Both the position numbers and the translations under genes were made by a program. From Yinghuangia sp035454725 (GTDB taxonomy: Bacteria; Actinomycetota; Actinomycetes; Streptomycetales; Streptomycetaceae), in assembly GCF_051388935.1 (NCBI RefSeq), contig NZ_JBPKBI010000001.1:1054001-1118000 (forward strand): a DNA stretch of 64,000 bases. The letters run 5' to 3'. The notes under the pieces were generated by a model that was not told the DNA's origin, did not search any database, and saw only the letters and a program-made list of their open reading frames with translations. Shown here in pieces: positions 1 through 8,536 of this stretch (its first letter is position 1; every line of letters begins with the position of its first letter).

Positions 1-744
1 GGGCAGGACGAACGGCCCGACGATGCCTGTGGTCTCGCGAACGTCGGCGTACAGATGGGCGGTGCCGTGGGCCATCAGCCGTGCGGCGAGCGCCGGCTCC
101 GGACGTCCTTCCGGTGCGATCACCGCGGCATCGGGGCCGCGTCGCCCGGCCGGGAGCGTCAAACGGATATCCGGTTCCACGCGTCGCAGTGCCTCGCGTG
201 CGGCGGTCTCGCGGCGCTTGCGCACGCCGTCCCATGCACCGCCGGCAGGGCCCGCGTCGGCGCGGGTGAAGGCGCGCTGGTCGGTCACTTCGACGGTTCC
301 CACGCCGGCCGCGGCAAGCAGGGTGGCCACCGCCGCGCCCACGCGCCCGGCGCCGCGTACCGCAACGGTGGCCGCGGCGCGACGGGCGAAGAGACCGCCG
401 CCGCCGTCCGGTGGGCGTCGCAGCAGAGCGGCCGAGGCACGGTCCGGTGCCAGTCGGTCGCCGCGAGCCGGACGGTGCGGCGGGCCGGCGTCGGCGTCCT
501 CCAGGGCGCCCTGCCCGGCCAGCAGATCGAGCAGCGCGCGGGTGCGTCCCGGGACGATCCCCAGCCGCGACGCCAGGGTGTACAGCTCGTCGGGGGTGCG
601 GGTGCCGTCGAGTTGTGCGACGACGCGGGCGAGTGCCGGATCGAGGCCGGCGAGCAGGAACGCGCGTGCCGGATCGAGCCCGAGTTGCAGCGTGTGGCGG
701 TCGCGCCAAAGGCGTACGAGGGAAGTGCGGAGTCGGGGGCGCAT
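1..744 (-). CDS. ThiF/TOMM-cyclodehydratase-like protein (3' end outside window)
   Basis: The minus-strand frame opening at ATG 744 stays open for 248 codons to the window edge, so the C-terminus is missing. The N-terminal part carries a segment (LGIVPGRTRALLDLLAG) typical of the leader-binding half of ThiF-like azoline-peptide cyclodehydratases and their orphan actinobacterial relatives. Around residue 130 a Rossmann-like glycine motif (VRGAGRVGAAVATLLAAAG) fits a ThiF/E1-type nucleotide-binding fold. Orphan copies beside a YgjP-type peptidase are common in streptomycetes and have no proven substrate. No precursor peptide or partner oxidase is visible here, so I do not infer a RiPP cluster. 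It is divergent from the peptidase at 1066. Confidence 0.7.
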   Translation of the reverse strand, partial: MRPRLRTSLVRLWRDRHTLQLGLDPARAFLLAGLDPALARVVAQLDGTRTPDELYTLASRLGIVPGRTRALLDLLAGQGALEDADAGPPHRPARGDRLAPDRASAALLRRPPDGGGGLFARRAAATVAVRGAGRVGAAVATLLAAAGVGTVEVTDQRAFTRADAGPAGGAWDGVRKRRETAAREALRRVEPDIRLTLPAGRRGPDAAVIAPEGRPEPALAARLMAHGTAHLYADVRETTGIVGPFVLP

Positions 745-1065
745 AGGGGTTTCCTGGAGTCCGAGATCTGCGAGAGGCGGGCGGAAATCCGGAGTCGGCA
801 AGGGAGTCGGACGGTCGACCGGTGGGGCCGGAGTGATCGTTGTGCGGTCAGGGGCGATGAATGGTGAGAGGTCCAGGGTGGCTCCTGGTGCCAAAGCGGC
901 CCCGTCGGTTGTCCACAGCCTCGATGTGATAATCCGAACAATCTGGGAGGAAAAAGCCAGGAAAGCCACCAAATCCACGCGATTCCGGGTCGCTGAAACC
1001 GATGATTTGTGGACGCGGCGTCCGCGGGACGGCTCGTTCCGAGTGCCTTTGGGTAACGTCGGGTT
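745..1065. other. Divergent intergenic region, ThiF-like / zinc peptidase
   Basis: This 321-bp stretch lies between divergent genes and contains a noticeably A-rich block (about 925-985) unlike the coding DNA around it. It must hold both promoters. A TAACGT hexamer at 1054-1059 sits 6 nt before the GTG at 1066. I see no ORF that looks coding. Confidence 0.5.
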
Positions 1066-1824
1066 GTGGCCGCCGAACCCGGGGCCGGACGCTTCGGCGT
1101 GCCCGGAAACCCGCATGAGAACGCCGTCGAGATCCGCCGCAGCACTCGACGGCGCAGAACCGTGTCGGCCTACCGCGACGGAGATCGCACGGTAGTCCTG
1201 CTGCCCGCGCGCATGTCCGAGGCCGAGGAACAGCGCTGGGTCGGGGTCATGTTGGACCGGCTCGCGGCCCAGGAGAAGCGCCGGCGCCCGACGGACGCGG
1301 CTCTCACCCAGCGCGCCCGCGAGCTGTCCGACCGTTATCTGTCCGGCCGTGCGGTTCCGTCGAGCGTCCGCTGGGTCGACAACCAGCACACCCGCTGGGG
1401 CTCGTGCACGCCCCTCGACGCGTCGATCCGGCTGTCCAGCCGCTTGCAGGGCATGCCGCCGTACGTCGTCGACTACGTGCTGCTGCACGAGCTTGCCCAT
1501 CTGCTCGTGCCTGGTCACGGCCCGCGCTTCTGGACCCTCCTTGCCGCGTATCCGCGCACCGAGCGCGCCCGCGGCTACCTGGAAGGAGTCGCGGCGGCGG
1601 GCGGCTTCGCAGTGACGGACGAGGACGACGACGTCGAGGGCGTTGCCGAGACCGCCGCCGACGCGGATCCGGGTCCTGTGGCGGCCGGAGAGGCGATCGC
1701 CGACGACGCCGCGATAGCTGCGGAAGAGCGCGCCGACCGTGCGCGGACCACCCGCAACAGCGCCGCCGAGGGAGGCCGCACCCGCAAGGCCACGACAGGC
1801 CGCACACCACGCGAGCGCGCCTAG
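1066..1824 (+). CDS. YgjP/M48-like zinc metallopeptidase
   Basis: The 252-residue protein has the signature of YgjP-type metal-dependent hydrolases: a WGSC motif at residues 111-114 and a zinc site HELAHLLVPGH at 141-151, in which His141, His145 and His151 would bind the metal and Glu142 would act as general base. The C-terminal 60 residues are acidic then basic and low in complexity, with no domain I recognise. The GTG start has no Shine-Dalgarno sequence but follows a TAACGT hexamer by 6 nt, so the message may be leaderless. The natural substrate of this family in actinobacteria is unknown. It sits next to the divergent ThiF-like gene, a conserved pairing in streptomycetes. Confidence 0.85.
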   Translation: MAAEPGAGRFGVPGNPHENAVEIRRSTRRRRTVSAYRDGDRTVVLLPARMSEAEEQRWVGVMLDRLAAQEKRRRPTDAALTQRARELSDRYLSGRAVPSSVRWVDNQHTRWGSCTPLDASIRLSSRLQGMPPYVVDYVLLHELAHLLVPGHGPRFWTLLAAYPRTERARGYLEGVAAAGGFAVTDEDDDVEGVAETAADADPGPVAAGEAIADDAAIAAEERADRARTTRNSAAEGGRTRKATTGRTPRERA

Positions 1825-2417
1825 GGTCTCTCCTCAAACGCCTGCCGCGGTCGCACGCCGGGCCTGGCAGCCCTCCCAAGCCCGGCGCCGCCCCTCGCGG
1901 AGTCGCTGATTTCTCCCAGTACGCGCAGCACCGACCCGCTCGGGCGCGCTTCTCGCAGAGGGGCCGCAGATGCGGTGTCGCCTCGGGCTCCGGTGGCGGT
2001 GAGACCGTGGACAGAAGCTCGGGTCCGGAGGCCCCTTTTCCGGCGGCCCCCGGTGAGCCTCCGCTCTCCGCTGGGGCTCGTCGTGTCGGTGCTCGGTTGC
2101 GGGGCGGGGGTCGGGCGACTGCCGCTTTCGCGAACTCAAGGGTTACCCCTCGATCCGTACGAACGAGCGGACTTTTCATCGCGGTGGTGCGCCGGTCCGT
2201 AATAACGTGAGGGCTTGCCCATGGACGGCCGTGCGGCGACGCGGCTGCCCGCGCGGAACCGGAAGCCCGGTGTCCACGTCGGGATTCCACAGGGGGTCAG
2301 CCGGGGTTCACACGGGCCCGGGCACCGGGCCCGGCACATGCCGGGATGTTGTAGCGTGCCGTGCGCGGTGGGGGTCATGCCCGGGTGGGCCCCTTCTGAC
2401 GGGAAGGGAGCCACGAG
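1825..2417. other. Intergenic region before TerD-AIM24 operon
   Basis: In these 593 bp I find no ORF with convincing codon bias and no RNA gene. The open frames crossing it are shadows of neighbouring genes. It presumably carries the terminator of the peptidase gene and the promoter of the TerD-AIM24 operon. A ribosome-binding site AAGGGAG at 2403-2409 belongs to the next gene. Confidence 0.4.
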
Positions 2418-4163
2418 GTGGTCGAGTTCAGGAAGGGTCAAAAGGCCAAGCTGGCCGATCTGACCCCGGGAACCGATCTGTACGTCGGCCTGCGGCTTGA
2501 CGCCCCGGGCCTGACATTCGACATCAGTTGCTTCGGCCTGGACATGAGCGACCGGTTGTCCGACGACCGGTACTTCGTGTTCTTCAACCAGCCGAAGTCG
2601 CCCGAGGAGTCGATCCAACTCCTCGGCGAACAAGCCGGCGACCAGGAGTCGTTCCGGGTCACGCTGGACCGCGTGCCGCCGCAGATCGGCAAGCTCGCGT
2701 TCACCGCGACCATCGACGGCCAGGGCCAGATGTCGCAGGTCGCGTCCGGCTACATCCGCATCGCCGTGGGCGGCCAGGAAGTCGTCCGCTATTCCTTCAC
2801 CGGTGCGGAGTTCAGCACCGAGCGCGCGGTGATGATCGCCGACATCTACCGCAAGGAGCCGTCGGTCTGGCGGTTCGCCGCGGTCGGTCAGGGCTTCGAC
2901 GGCGGTCTCAAGGCGCTGTTGGAGAACTTCGGCGGCGAGGCGATGGAAGAGGACGACGCGCCTCCGCCGCAGCAGCAGGCCCCGGCGTTCGGCGCACCCC
3001 CCGCCGCCCCGGCGCCGTCCTTCGGCCCGCCGCCCGGAGCGCCGCAACAGCAGGCGCCCGCACCGGCGTTCGGCGCCCCCGGTGGCCAGCCGCAGCCGAT
3101 GGCCGCGCAGGCTCCGCCGCCTCCGCCGCCCCCGCCGCAGCCGATGCACCAGCAGCCGCCGATGGGCCAGCCGCCGGGCCAGTTCCCCGGCCAGATGCCG
3201 CCAGGTCAGATGCCCCCGGGGCAGATGCCCCCCGGCCAAATGCCTCCGGGCATGCCCCCCGGTCAAATGCCCCCGGGGCAGTTCCCGCCGCAAGGTCCGC
3301 CGCAGGGCCATATGGCTCCGCCGATGGCCCCCGGCCAGATGCCGGGCCAGATGCCGCCGGGACAAATGCCAGGTCAGATGCCTCCCGGCCAGTTCCCCGG
3401 CCAGCCGGGCATGCCGGGGCAGGGCGGGATGCCGCTGGGCACCGCCCAAGGCGGCATGAACCAGGCCGGCATGGGCCAGGCGGGCCTGCCGATGGAAGCC
3501 CAATACGGCTACGGGCTCGAACAGTTCCAAGAGGTCCAGGGCCAGGGCCGCTGGGTGCAGCAGAATCCCAAGCTCATCAAGGCACGGCTTGCCGGCAGCA
3601 CCGTCAAGGTGATCGCCAAGCAGGGCTCGATGGTCGCCTACCAGGGCAAGGTCGACTTCAAGTTCCAAGGGCAGGGCTGGGGCCAGCGCCGCGACAACCG
3701 GCTGACCGGTCAGTCGATGGAGCTCATGCGCTGCGAAGGCGACGGCGAGGTGTTCTTCGCCGAGGACGCCGGCAACCTCCACTTGGTGGAACTGGCGGGC
3801 CAGGCCCTGTGCGTGAACGCCGCCAACCTCCTGTGCTGGGACGAGGGCCTGAACCTCGAGGTGCAGCGCATCGAAGGCCAGGGCATTCCCGGCGGCGGCC
3901 TGTTTGTGCAGACCATCAGCGGCAACGGGACCGTCGTCATCAAGACGAAGGGCATTCCGATGGTGCTGCCGGTCAACCCGGGCGCACCCACCTTCGCGGA
4001 CACCAACGCGATCGTCGCGTGGACGAACGGCATGCAGGTCTCGACGAGCACCGCGGTGCGCGTGCGCCGTACGGCCTACCCCGGCCACAGCGGCGAGACT
4101 GTCTCGCTGCAATTCCGGGGTATGCAGGGCCACTTCATCGTCGTCCAGCCGTACGAGGTGTGA
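2418..4163 (+). CDS. TerD domain - PPGQM-repeat linker - AIM24 domain fusion protein
   Basis: This 581-residue protein has three parts. Residues 1-175 form a TerD (tellurite-resistance/stress, calcium-binding fold) domain, with the characteristic VGLRLDAPGLTFDISCFGLD stretch. Residues about 176-360 are a disordered linker rich in Pro, Gln, Gly and Met, including many PPGQM/PGQMP copies. Residues about 363-581 form an AIM24 beta-sandwich domain (AKQGSMVAYQGKVDFKF). GTG start at 2418 is preceded by AAGGGAG at good spacing. It is the first gene of an apparent operon, 7 nt ahead of a second AIM24 gene and followed by a third. TerD proteins are linked to envelope and chemical stress and calcium. 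The role of bacterial AIM24 domains is unknown, and no signal peptide or membrane segment is present, so it is likely cytoplasmic. Confidence 0.85.
   Translation: MVEFRKGQKAKLADLTPGTDLYVGLRLDAPGLTFDISCFGLDMSDRLSDDRYFVFFNQPKSPEESIQLLGEQAGDQESFRVTLDRVPPQIGKLAFTATIDGQGQMSQVASGYIRIAVGGQEVVRYSFTGAEFSTERAVMIADIYRKEPSVWRFAAVGQGFDGGLKALLENFGGEAMEEDDAPPPQQQAPAFGAPPAAPAPSFGPPPGAPQQQAPAPAFGAPGGQPQPMAAQAPPPPPPPPQPMHQQPPMGQPPGQFPGQMPPGQMPPGQMPPGQMPPGMPPGQMPPGQFPPQGPPQGHMAPPMAPGQMPGQMPPGQMPGQMPPGQFPGQPGMPGQGGMPLGTAQGGMNQAGMGQAGLPMEAQYGYGLEQFQEVQGQGRWVQQNPKLIKARLAGSTVKVIAKQGSMVAYQGKVDFKFQGQGWGQRRDNRLTGQSMELMRCEGDGEVFFAEDAGNLHLVELAGQALCVNAANLLCWDEGLNLEVQRIEGQGIPGGGLFVQTISGNGTVVIKTKGIPMVLPVNPGAPTFADTNAIVAWTNGMQVSTSTAVRVRRTAYPGHSGETVSLQFRGMQGHFIVVQPYEV
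3180..3400 (+). repeat. In-frame PPGQM/PGQF coding repeats in TerD-AIM24 linker
   Basis: Short tandem coding units (15-bp class, encoding PPGQM, PPGQF and PGQMP) repeat with synonymous variation from roughly residue 254 to 330 of the fusion protein. The variation in third positions with constant protein sequence suggests selection on the peptide rather than very recent slippage. Confidence 0.75.
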
Positions 4164-4170
4164 GGGGATC

Positions 4171-4854
4171 ATGGACCAGCAGATGATGATGTCCGCGTAC
4201 GGTCAGCAGGCGCCGACCGCACGCATGAGCCCCCACGGCAACAAGATCTGCCGGGTGAGCCTGCAACAGGGCCAGGACCTGTTCGCCAAGCAGGGCTCGA
4301 TGATCGCCTACAACGGCTTCATCAACTTCATGCCCTACCGGGAGAGCCGCGGCAACCGTGTCCGCGGGCGTACCGCGGGCGAGCAACTGGCGCTGATGCA
4401 GTGTCAGGGGCAGGGTGACCTCTACCTCGCCGACTACGGCGCCGACGTCGTCATGCTCCAACTCCAGGGCAACGGCATCTCGGTGAACGGCGCGAACATC
4501 CTCGCGTTCGACGCGACGCTGACGAAGTCGATCGGCTGGGTCTCCGGCATCGCCAACAAGTTCAGCGGCAACGGCATGACCAACATCGAACTCAGCGGCA
4601 ACGGCTGGGTCGCGATCACCACGCGCGGCACGCCCGTCGTGTTGAACCCGTCGGAGCAGGAGACGTGCGTCGACCCCGACGCGCTCGTCGCGTGGTCGAC
4701 CGGGCTGCGCATCAAGAGCAAGCGTTCGGCCCGCATGGGTGCGCTGGTCGGGCGCGGCACGGGCGAGGCGATGCAGGTCGCGTTCAGCGGCGCCGGCTTC
4801 GTCGTCGTCCAGCCGTCGGAGGACTCCACCGACCGCTTCCACATCCGCGGCTGA
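4171..4854 (+). CDS. AIM24 family protein (second in cluster)
   Basis: This 227-residue single-domain AIM24 protein shares the AKQGSMIAYNG core and the closing FVVVQPSE beta strand with the C-terminal half of the preceding fusion and with the next gene. The ATG at 4171 lies 7 nt after the upstream stop, with GAGGGG as ribosome-binding site, so all three are probably co-transcribed. No signal peptide or transmembrane helix is visible. AIM24 was named from a yeast mitochondrial inner-membrane protein needed for cristae organisation. Bacterial members are frequent in actinobacteria, often in sets beside TerD genes, and their function is not established. Confidence 0.85.
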   Translation: MDQQMMMSAYGQQAPTARMSPHGNKICRVSLQQGQDLFAKQGSMIAYNGFINFMPYRESRGNRVRGRTAGEQLALMQCQGQGDLYLADYGADVVMLQLQGNGISVNGANILAFDATLTKSIGWVSGIANKFSGNGMTNIELSGNGWVAITTRGTPVVLNPSEQETCVDPDALVAWSTGLRIKSKRSARMGALVGRGTGEAMQVAFSGAGFVVVQPSEDSTDRFHIRG

Positions 4855-4867
4855 GCGGGGAGAGACC

Positions 4868-5617
4868 ATGCAGAGTTCACTGTTCGGCTACACCGAGGTC
4901 CAGTCGCAGGACCGCTGGGCGCTTCAGAACCGCCAGATGCTGCGCGTTCTGCTCGGCCCGCAGAACCAGGAAGTCCTGGCCCGCAAGGGGTCGATGGTCG
5001 CCTTCACCGGCGGCGTCGACTTCGACGGGCACATGCAGGCGGCCGGCGAACGCCAGGCCGCGCGGCAGACAGGCGAACAGCTCGACCTGATGCGGTGCAG
5101 CGGCAACGGCACCGTCTTCCTGGCCAACATGGCGCAGGCCGTTCAGATCCTCGACCTCAACAACGAGGGCCTGACCGTGGACGGCCAGTACGTGCTGGCC
5201 CTCGACTCGACGCTGAGCTGGAACGTCGTCCGCATCGAGAGCCAGCACGGCATCGCGGGCGCCGGCGGCTACAACCTCGAAGTCGGCGGCACCGGCAAAC
5301 TGGCCGTCATGACCTCGGGCAAGCCGCTGGTCATGCAGGTCACCCCGCAGCAGGAATGCTTCGCGGACGCTGACGCGGTCGTCGCGTGGACCACCAGCCT
5401 CGTGACCCGCATGGAGGCGCAGACCACCTCGCAGCGCATCTGGAGCCGCCGCGGCGGCACCGGCGAGGGCTGGAACCTGAGCTTCCAGGGCCAGGGCTAC
5501 GTCATCGTGCAGCCGAGCGAGCTGCTGCCGCCGACCACGTTCACCGACGCGGGCGGCTACCTGGCCAACCGCGGCATGGGCCAGCAGGGCATGCGCGGCA
5601 ACACCTGGGGAAGCTGA
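4868..5617 (+). CDS. AIM24 family protein (third in cluster)
   Basis: A 249-residue AIM24-domain protein with the motif ARKGSMVAFTGGVDF near residue 40 and a terminal YVIVQPSE strand. The last 30 residues are Gly/Met/Gln-rich, recalling the linker of the TerD fusion two genes upstream. The ATG at 4868 follows GGGGAGAGA, and the gap from the previous stop is only 13 nt. A strong terminator follows, so this is probably the last gene of a three-gene operon. The three AIM24 domains differ clearly in sequence, which argues for old duplications and a heteromeric assembly rather than redundancy; that is inference. Confidence 0.85.
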   Translation: MQSSLFGYTEVQSQDRWALQNRQMLRVLLGPQNQEVLARKGSMVAFTGGVDFDGHMQAAGERQAARQTGEQLDLMRCSGNGTVFLANMAQAVQILDLNNEGLTVDGQYVLALDSTLSWNVVRIESQHGIAGAGGYNLEVGGTGKLAVMTSGKPLVMQVTPQQECFADADAVVAWTTSLVTRMEAQTTSQRIWSRRGGTGEGWNLSFQGQGYVIVQPSELLPPTTFTDAGGYLANRGMGQQGMRGNTWGS

Positions 5618-5635
5618 CCGATCACCGACGAACGA

Positions 5636-5670
5636 CGCAGGGCGTGCCCGGACCTCGGGCACGCCCTGCG
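5636..5670. terminator. Terminator of the AIM24 operon (likely bidirectional)
   Basis: A perfect 15-bp stem (5636-5650 with 5656-5670) closes a 5-nt loop. It lies between the convergent AIM24 and NUDIX genes and can serve both. Confidence 0.85.
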
Positions 5671-5765
5671 TGCGTGTGCACAGAAGCAGGGGCCCTGCTG
5701 ATGGTGCGCCGATGGGCAGTCGGTCCACCGGGCGTTGGGGATGCGGTACGTCCCGCTGCCGCCCG

Positions 5766-6359
5766 TCAGCCCAGCAGCACCGCCGCGCGTGCGACGAGGG
5801 TACGGACCGCGTCGTCGGTCTGCTCCGGCAGCGCGTCGTACGCGAACCACCGCAGATCCAAGGACTCTTCGCTGATCCGAGCGGTCGCGTCCGGCTCGGC
5901 GACCGCGACGTATTCGACGTCGTAGTGCACGCTCCACTGGTCGGGGCCACCGCAGCGCACATCGTGCCGGTCGAGACAGACTGGTTCGTGACGAAGCGTC
6001 AGGTCGCGGATGCCGGACTCCTCGACGGCCTCGCGCAACGCCGCGTCGGCGAGTGTGGCGTCGGCGGCCTCGCAATGCCCGCCCGTCTGAAGCCACAGCC
6101 CGACCTTCGGATGCAGGGTCAGCAGAACCCGCCCGCGCGTCGGATCGACGATCAGCGCACTGGCCGTGATGTGCCCTTCCCGGCGCGACCGCCACACACC
6201 GTCGGCGAACCGGCCGAGGTGGGCGAGGTACGCGTCACGCAGCTTCGCCTGGGCGGCGTCCGGCGCGTCCCAGGCCGCGAGAACCCGGCGGGCGTCGTCG
6301 TGGAGTGAGGCGGACGGCGTCGTGGTTGCGGACGAAGTCATGCGCACAGCCTGCCGCAT
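5766..6359 (-). CDS. NUDIX hydrolase
   Basis: A 197-residue NUDIX protein. The NUDIX helix reads GGHCEAADATLADAALREAV followed by EESGI, so the catalytic REXXEEXG core is intact, while the leading G-x5-E part has the shifted GGHxExxD form common in actinobacterial members. Substrate cannot be read from the sequence; nucleoside diphosphate derivatives are typical. I place the start at ATG 6359 because GGGAAAGG lies 7 nt upstream; ATG 6341 is the alternative and lacks a clear ribosome-binding site. The gene converges on the AIM24 operon. Its upstream region runs into an assembly gap. Confidence 0.8.
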   Translation of the reverse strand: MRQAVRMTSSATTTPSASLHDDARRVLAAWDAPDAAQAKLRDAYLAHLGRFADGVWRSRREGHITASALIVDPTRGRVLLTLHPKVGLWLQTGGHCEAADATLADAALREAVEESGIRDLTLRHEPVCLDRHDVRCGGPDQWSVHYDVEYVAVAEPDATARISEESLDLRWFAYDALPEQTDDAVRTLVARAAVLLG

Positions 6360-6395
6360 ATACGCGCCTTTCCCGAACCGGCCCTGGGGGGGGGG

Positions 6396-6466
6396 NNNNN
6401 NNNNNNNNNNNNNNNNNNNNNNNNNNNNNNNNNNNNNNNNNNNNNNNNNNNNNNNNNNNNNNNNNN
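6396..6466. other. Assembly gap (71 N) after a poly-G run
   Basis: A run of ten G precedes 71 N. The flanks on the two sides resemble each other when read on the minus strand (GGGCAGGTTC... versus GGGCCGGTTC...), suggesting a repeat collapsed in the gap. The remaining intergenic DNA (6467-6757) shows no coding frame. Confidence 0.9.
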
Positions 6467-6757
6467 CTTCCCAGAACCTGCCCTTCCGCCGCGGCGACAC
6501 CGCAGTGCGCATTCGTGCCACACGACCGCACGACCCGATGCGGGTCCGAAAGGTCGCCGATCTTGCGCGGAGGACCAGCCGGGCGCTGCGAACCGCGGAC
6601 GGCCCGGGAACCGGCGCACGGAACGAGTCGGGCCGCCGGCCGTCGGCGGCTGGGACAGCCACGCAATTCGCGAGGGGCCCGATGCTTACCGCCCAGCCGA
6701 CGCGCCCCAACCGGGCACGCCGACCGGATGCGTGACGGCACCGGTCCGCTGCGCGTC

Positions 6758-8269
6758 TCAGCCCTCGTCGCCGCGGTCCTTGCCGTCGTCCTCCTCGGGC
6801 TTGCCGCGTTCGCCTTGGCCTTCCTCGCCGCGCTCTTCTTCGAGCTTCTCCAGGTCGGCGTCCATTTGCGCGGTGAGCCCCGACAGGTCCAGCTCCTCGC
6901 GGTGGACGAAGCCGTCCGGGTCGTCGAGGTCCGCGGCGGTCGGCAGCATGTCCGGGTGCGCCCACAGCGCGTCGCGTCCGTCGGCGCCGCGTGCGTCGGC
7001 GAGCGAGGCCCACAGCCGCGACGCGTCGCGCAGGCGGCGGGGACGCAGTTCGAGGCCGACAAGCGTCGCGAAGGTCTGCTCGGCGGGGCCGCCGGAGGCG
7101 CGGCGGCGGCGCAGCGTCTCGCGGAGCGCCGCGGCGGACGGAAGCCGCGGCGCGGCGGCGGCGTGCACCACCGCGTCGACCCAGCCCTCGACGAGGGCGA
7201 GCGCGGTCTCCAGCCGGGCCAGGGCAGCCTTCTGCTCGGGGGTCTCCTCCGGCTCGAAGAGGCCCTGGGTGAAAGCCTCTTGCAGCGCCTCGGGGTTCGT
7301 CGGGTCGATGCGTCCGGCGGCCTCCTCCAGGCGGCTCATGTCGACCTTGATGCCGCGCGCGTACGCGTCGACCGCGCCGAACAGGTGCTGTCGCAGCCAT
7401 GGCACATGCGCGAAAAGCCGCTGGTGGGCGGCCTCACGCAGCGCGAGATACAGGCGTACCTCGTCCTGCGGCAGGCCGAGGCCGGAGCCGAACGCCGCGA
7501 GGTTCGCCGGGAGCAGCGCCGCGCGCCCGGCCGGGCCGATCGGCAGGCCGATGTCGGCCGAGCCGACGACCTCGCCGGCGAGCGCGCCAAGCGCTTGGCC
7601 GACCTGAGCCCCGAACATCGCCCCGCCCATGCCGCGCATCATGCCGATCAGCGGACCGGCCATCTGCTGCATCTCGGCGGGCATCATGTCGCCCATCGCG
7701 CTGACGACGCGCGTGGCCAGCGGCTCGACGAGTTCCTTCCACTGCGGAAGGGTCGCCTCGATCCACTCCGCGCGGCTCCACGCCAGCGTCGTGGACGCGC
7801 CGGACGGCAGCGGTGTCGCCTCGTCCAGCCACAGCTCGGCGAGGCGCACGGCCTCCTCGACCGCCGTGCGGTCGACGGTGCCGACGCTTGTGTCGCCGCC
7901 CTTCTGGGCCACGGTCTGCCGGGCGATGTCGTGCGCGAGGTCCCAGTTGACCGGCCCGCCTTCGTACGACAGCAGCTTGCCGAGCTGCTGGAACGCCGCG
8001 CCGATGTCCGCCGGGTTCATGTTGCCGAACAGCGCACCGAACGGGTTGTTCGGATCGCCGCCGAACGGATCGAAACCGCCCTGCCCACCGGGCCCCGGCG
8101 GCTCTCCGGGACCCTTGCCGCCGCCCGAGCCCCCGGACCCGCCGGCGCTGCCGGATCCGAAGCCCGGGGAACTTCCGGACCCGCCTGACGCGTCGGAGGA
8201 ATCAGGGTCGCGACGCTCGGGATCACCGCCGCCCGACGGCTTGCCGAAACCGAAGGGGAAGTCACCCAT
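6758..8269 (-). CDS. Zinc-dependent metalloprotease, DUF2342 (Zincin_2) family
   Basis: This 503-residue protein belongs to the actinobacterial DUF2342 'putative hydrolase / F420-associated' family with a zincin-like fold. Recognisable segments are the Gly-rich N-terminus followed by DPFGGDPNNPFG, the hydrophobic MAGPLIGMMRGMGGAMFGAQ helix region, the LREAAHQRLF segment and the LVEGWVDAVV helix, the last two being the regions expected to contribute to the metal site. The C-terminal 40 residues are strongly acidic and charged. The start at ATG 8269 follows GGAGG by 6 nt; an upstream in-frame ATG is less likely. No secretion signal. No substrate is established for the family. Confidence 0.8.
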   Translation of the reverse strand: MGDFPFGFGKPSGGGDPERRDPDSSDASGGSGSSPGFGSGSAGGSGGSGGGKGPGEPPGPGGQGGFDPFGGDPNNPFGALFGNMNPADIGAAFQQLGKLLSYEGGPVNWDLAHDIARQTVAQKGGDTSVGTVDRTAVEEAVRLAELWLDEATPLPSGASTTLAWSRAEWIEATLPQWKELVEPLATRVVSAMGDMMPAEMQQMAGPLIGMMRGMGGAMFGAQVGQALGALAGEVVGSADIGLPIGPAGRAALLPANLAAFGSGLGLPQDEVRLYLALREAAHQRLFAHVPWLRQHLFGAVDAYARGIKVDMSRLEEAAGRIDPTNPEALQEAFTQGLFEPEETPEQKAALARLETALALVEGWVDAVVHAAAAPRLPSAAALRETLRRRRASGGPAEQTFATLVGLELRPRRLRDASRLWASLADARGADGRDALWAHPDMLPTAADLDDPDGFVHREELDLSGLTAQMDADLEKLEEERGEEGQGERGKPEEDDGKDRGDEG

Positions 8270-8536
8270 GACAACCTCCGTGCCGACCCCCGTCACCGGG
8301 GGTATGGGGGCGGTCGCCTGTGTGGCTCGCCCCGCCTTGTCTGACCAGGCCCGGGGGTCGGGCAGCGGACCGGTCGGAGCGCGCCGGGGCGCCTCGTGTC
8401 ATGGTCATGGCCACACCTCGGGCAGGATGGATTGCGGATGCTGCGTCTCTTGCGGGCTTTCCGGACGCGTACTCCATGGTGAGCGCAGTAAACGCAGGCG
8501 AGCCGCACATACCAAACTAACCACGGGAGGCGGTCA

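Noticed and set aside
1..744. ThiF-like gene as part of a RiPP cluster
   Set aside because: No precursor peptide, dehydrogenase or transporter is visible nearby; orphan copies beside the YgjP peptidase are common.
909..917. TTGTCCACA, matching a streptomycete DnaA box
   Set aside because: Only one copy was noticed in the region, no dnaA or dnaN nearby; a replication origin would have many boxes.
2136..4172. A 678-codon minus-strand frame opposite the TerD-AIM24 gene
   Set aside because: Composition mirrors the repeat-rich plus-strand gene; no start signal, no domain.
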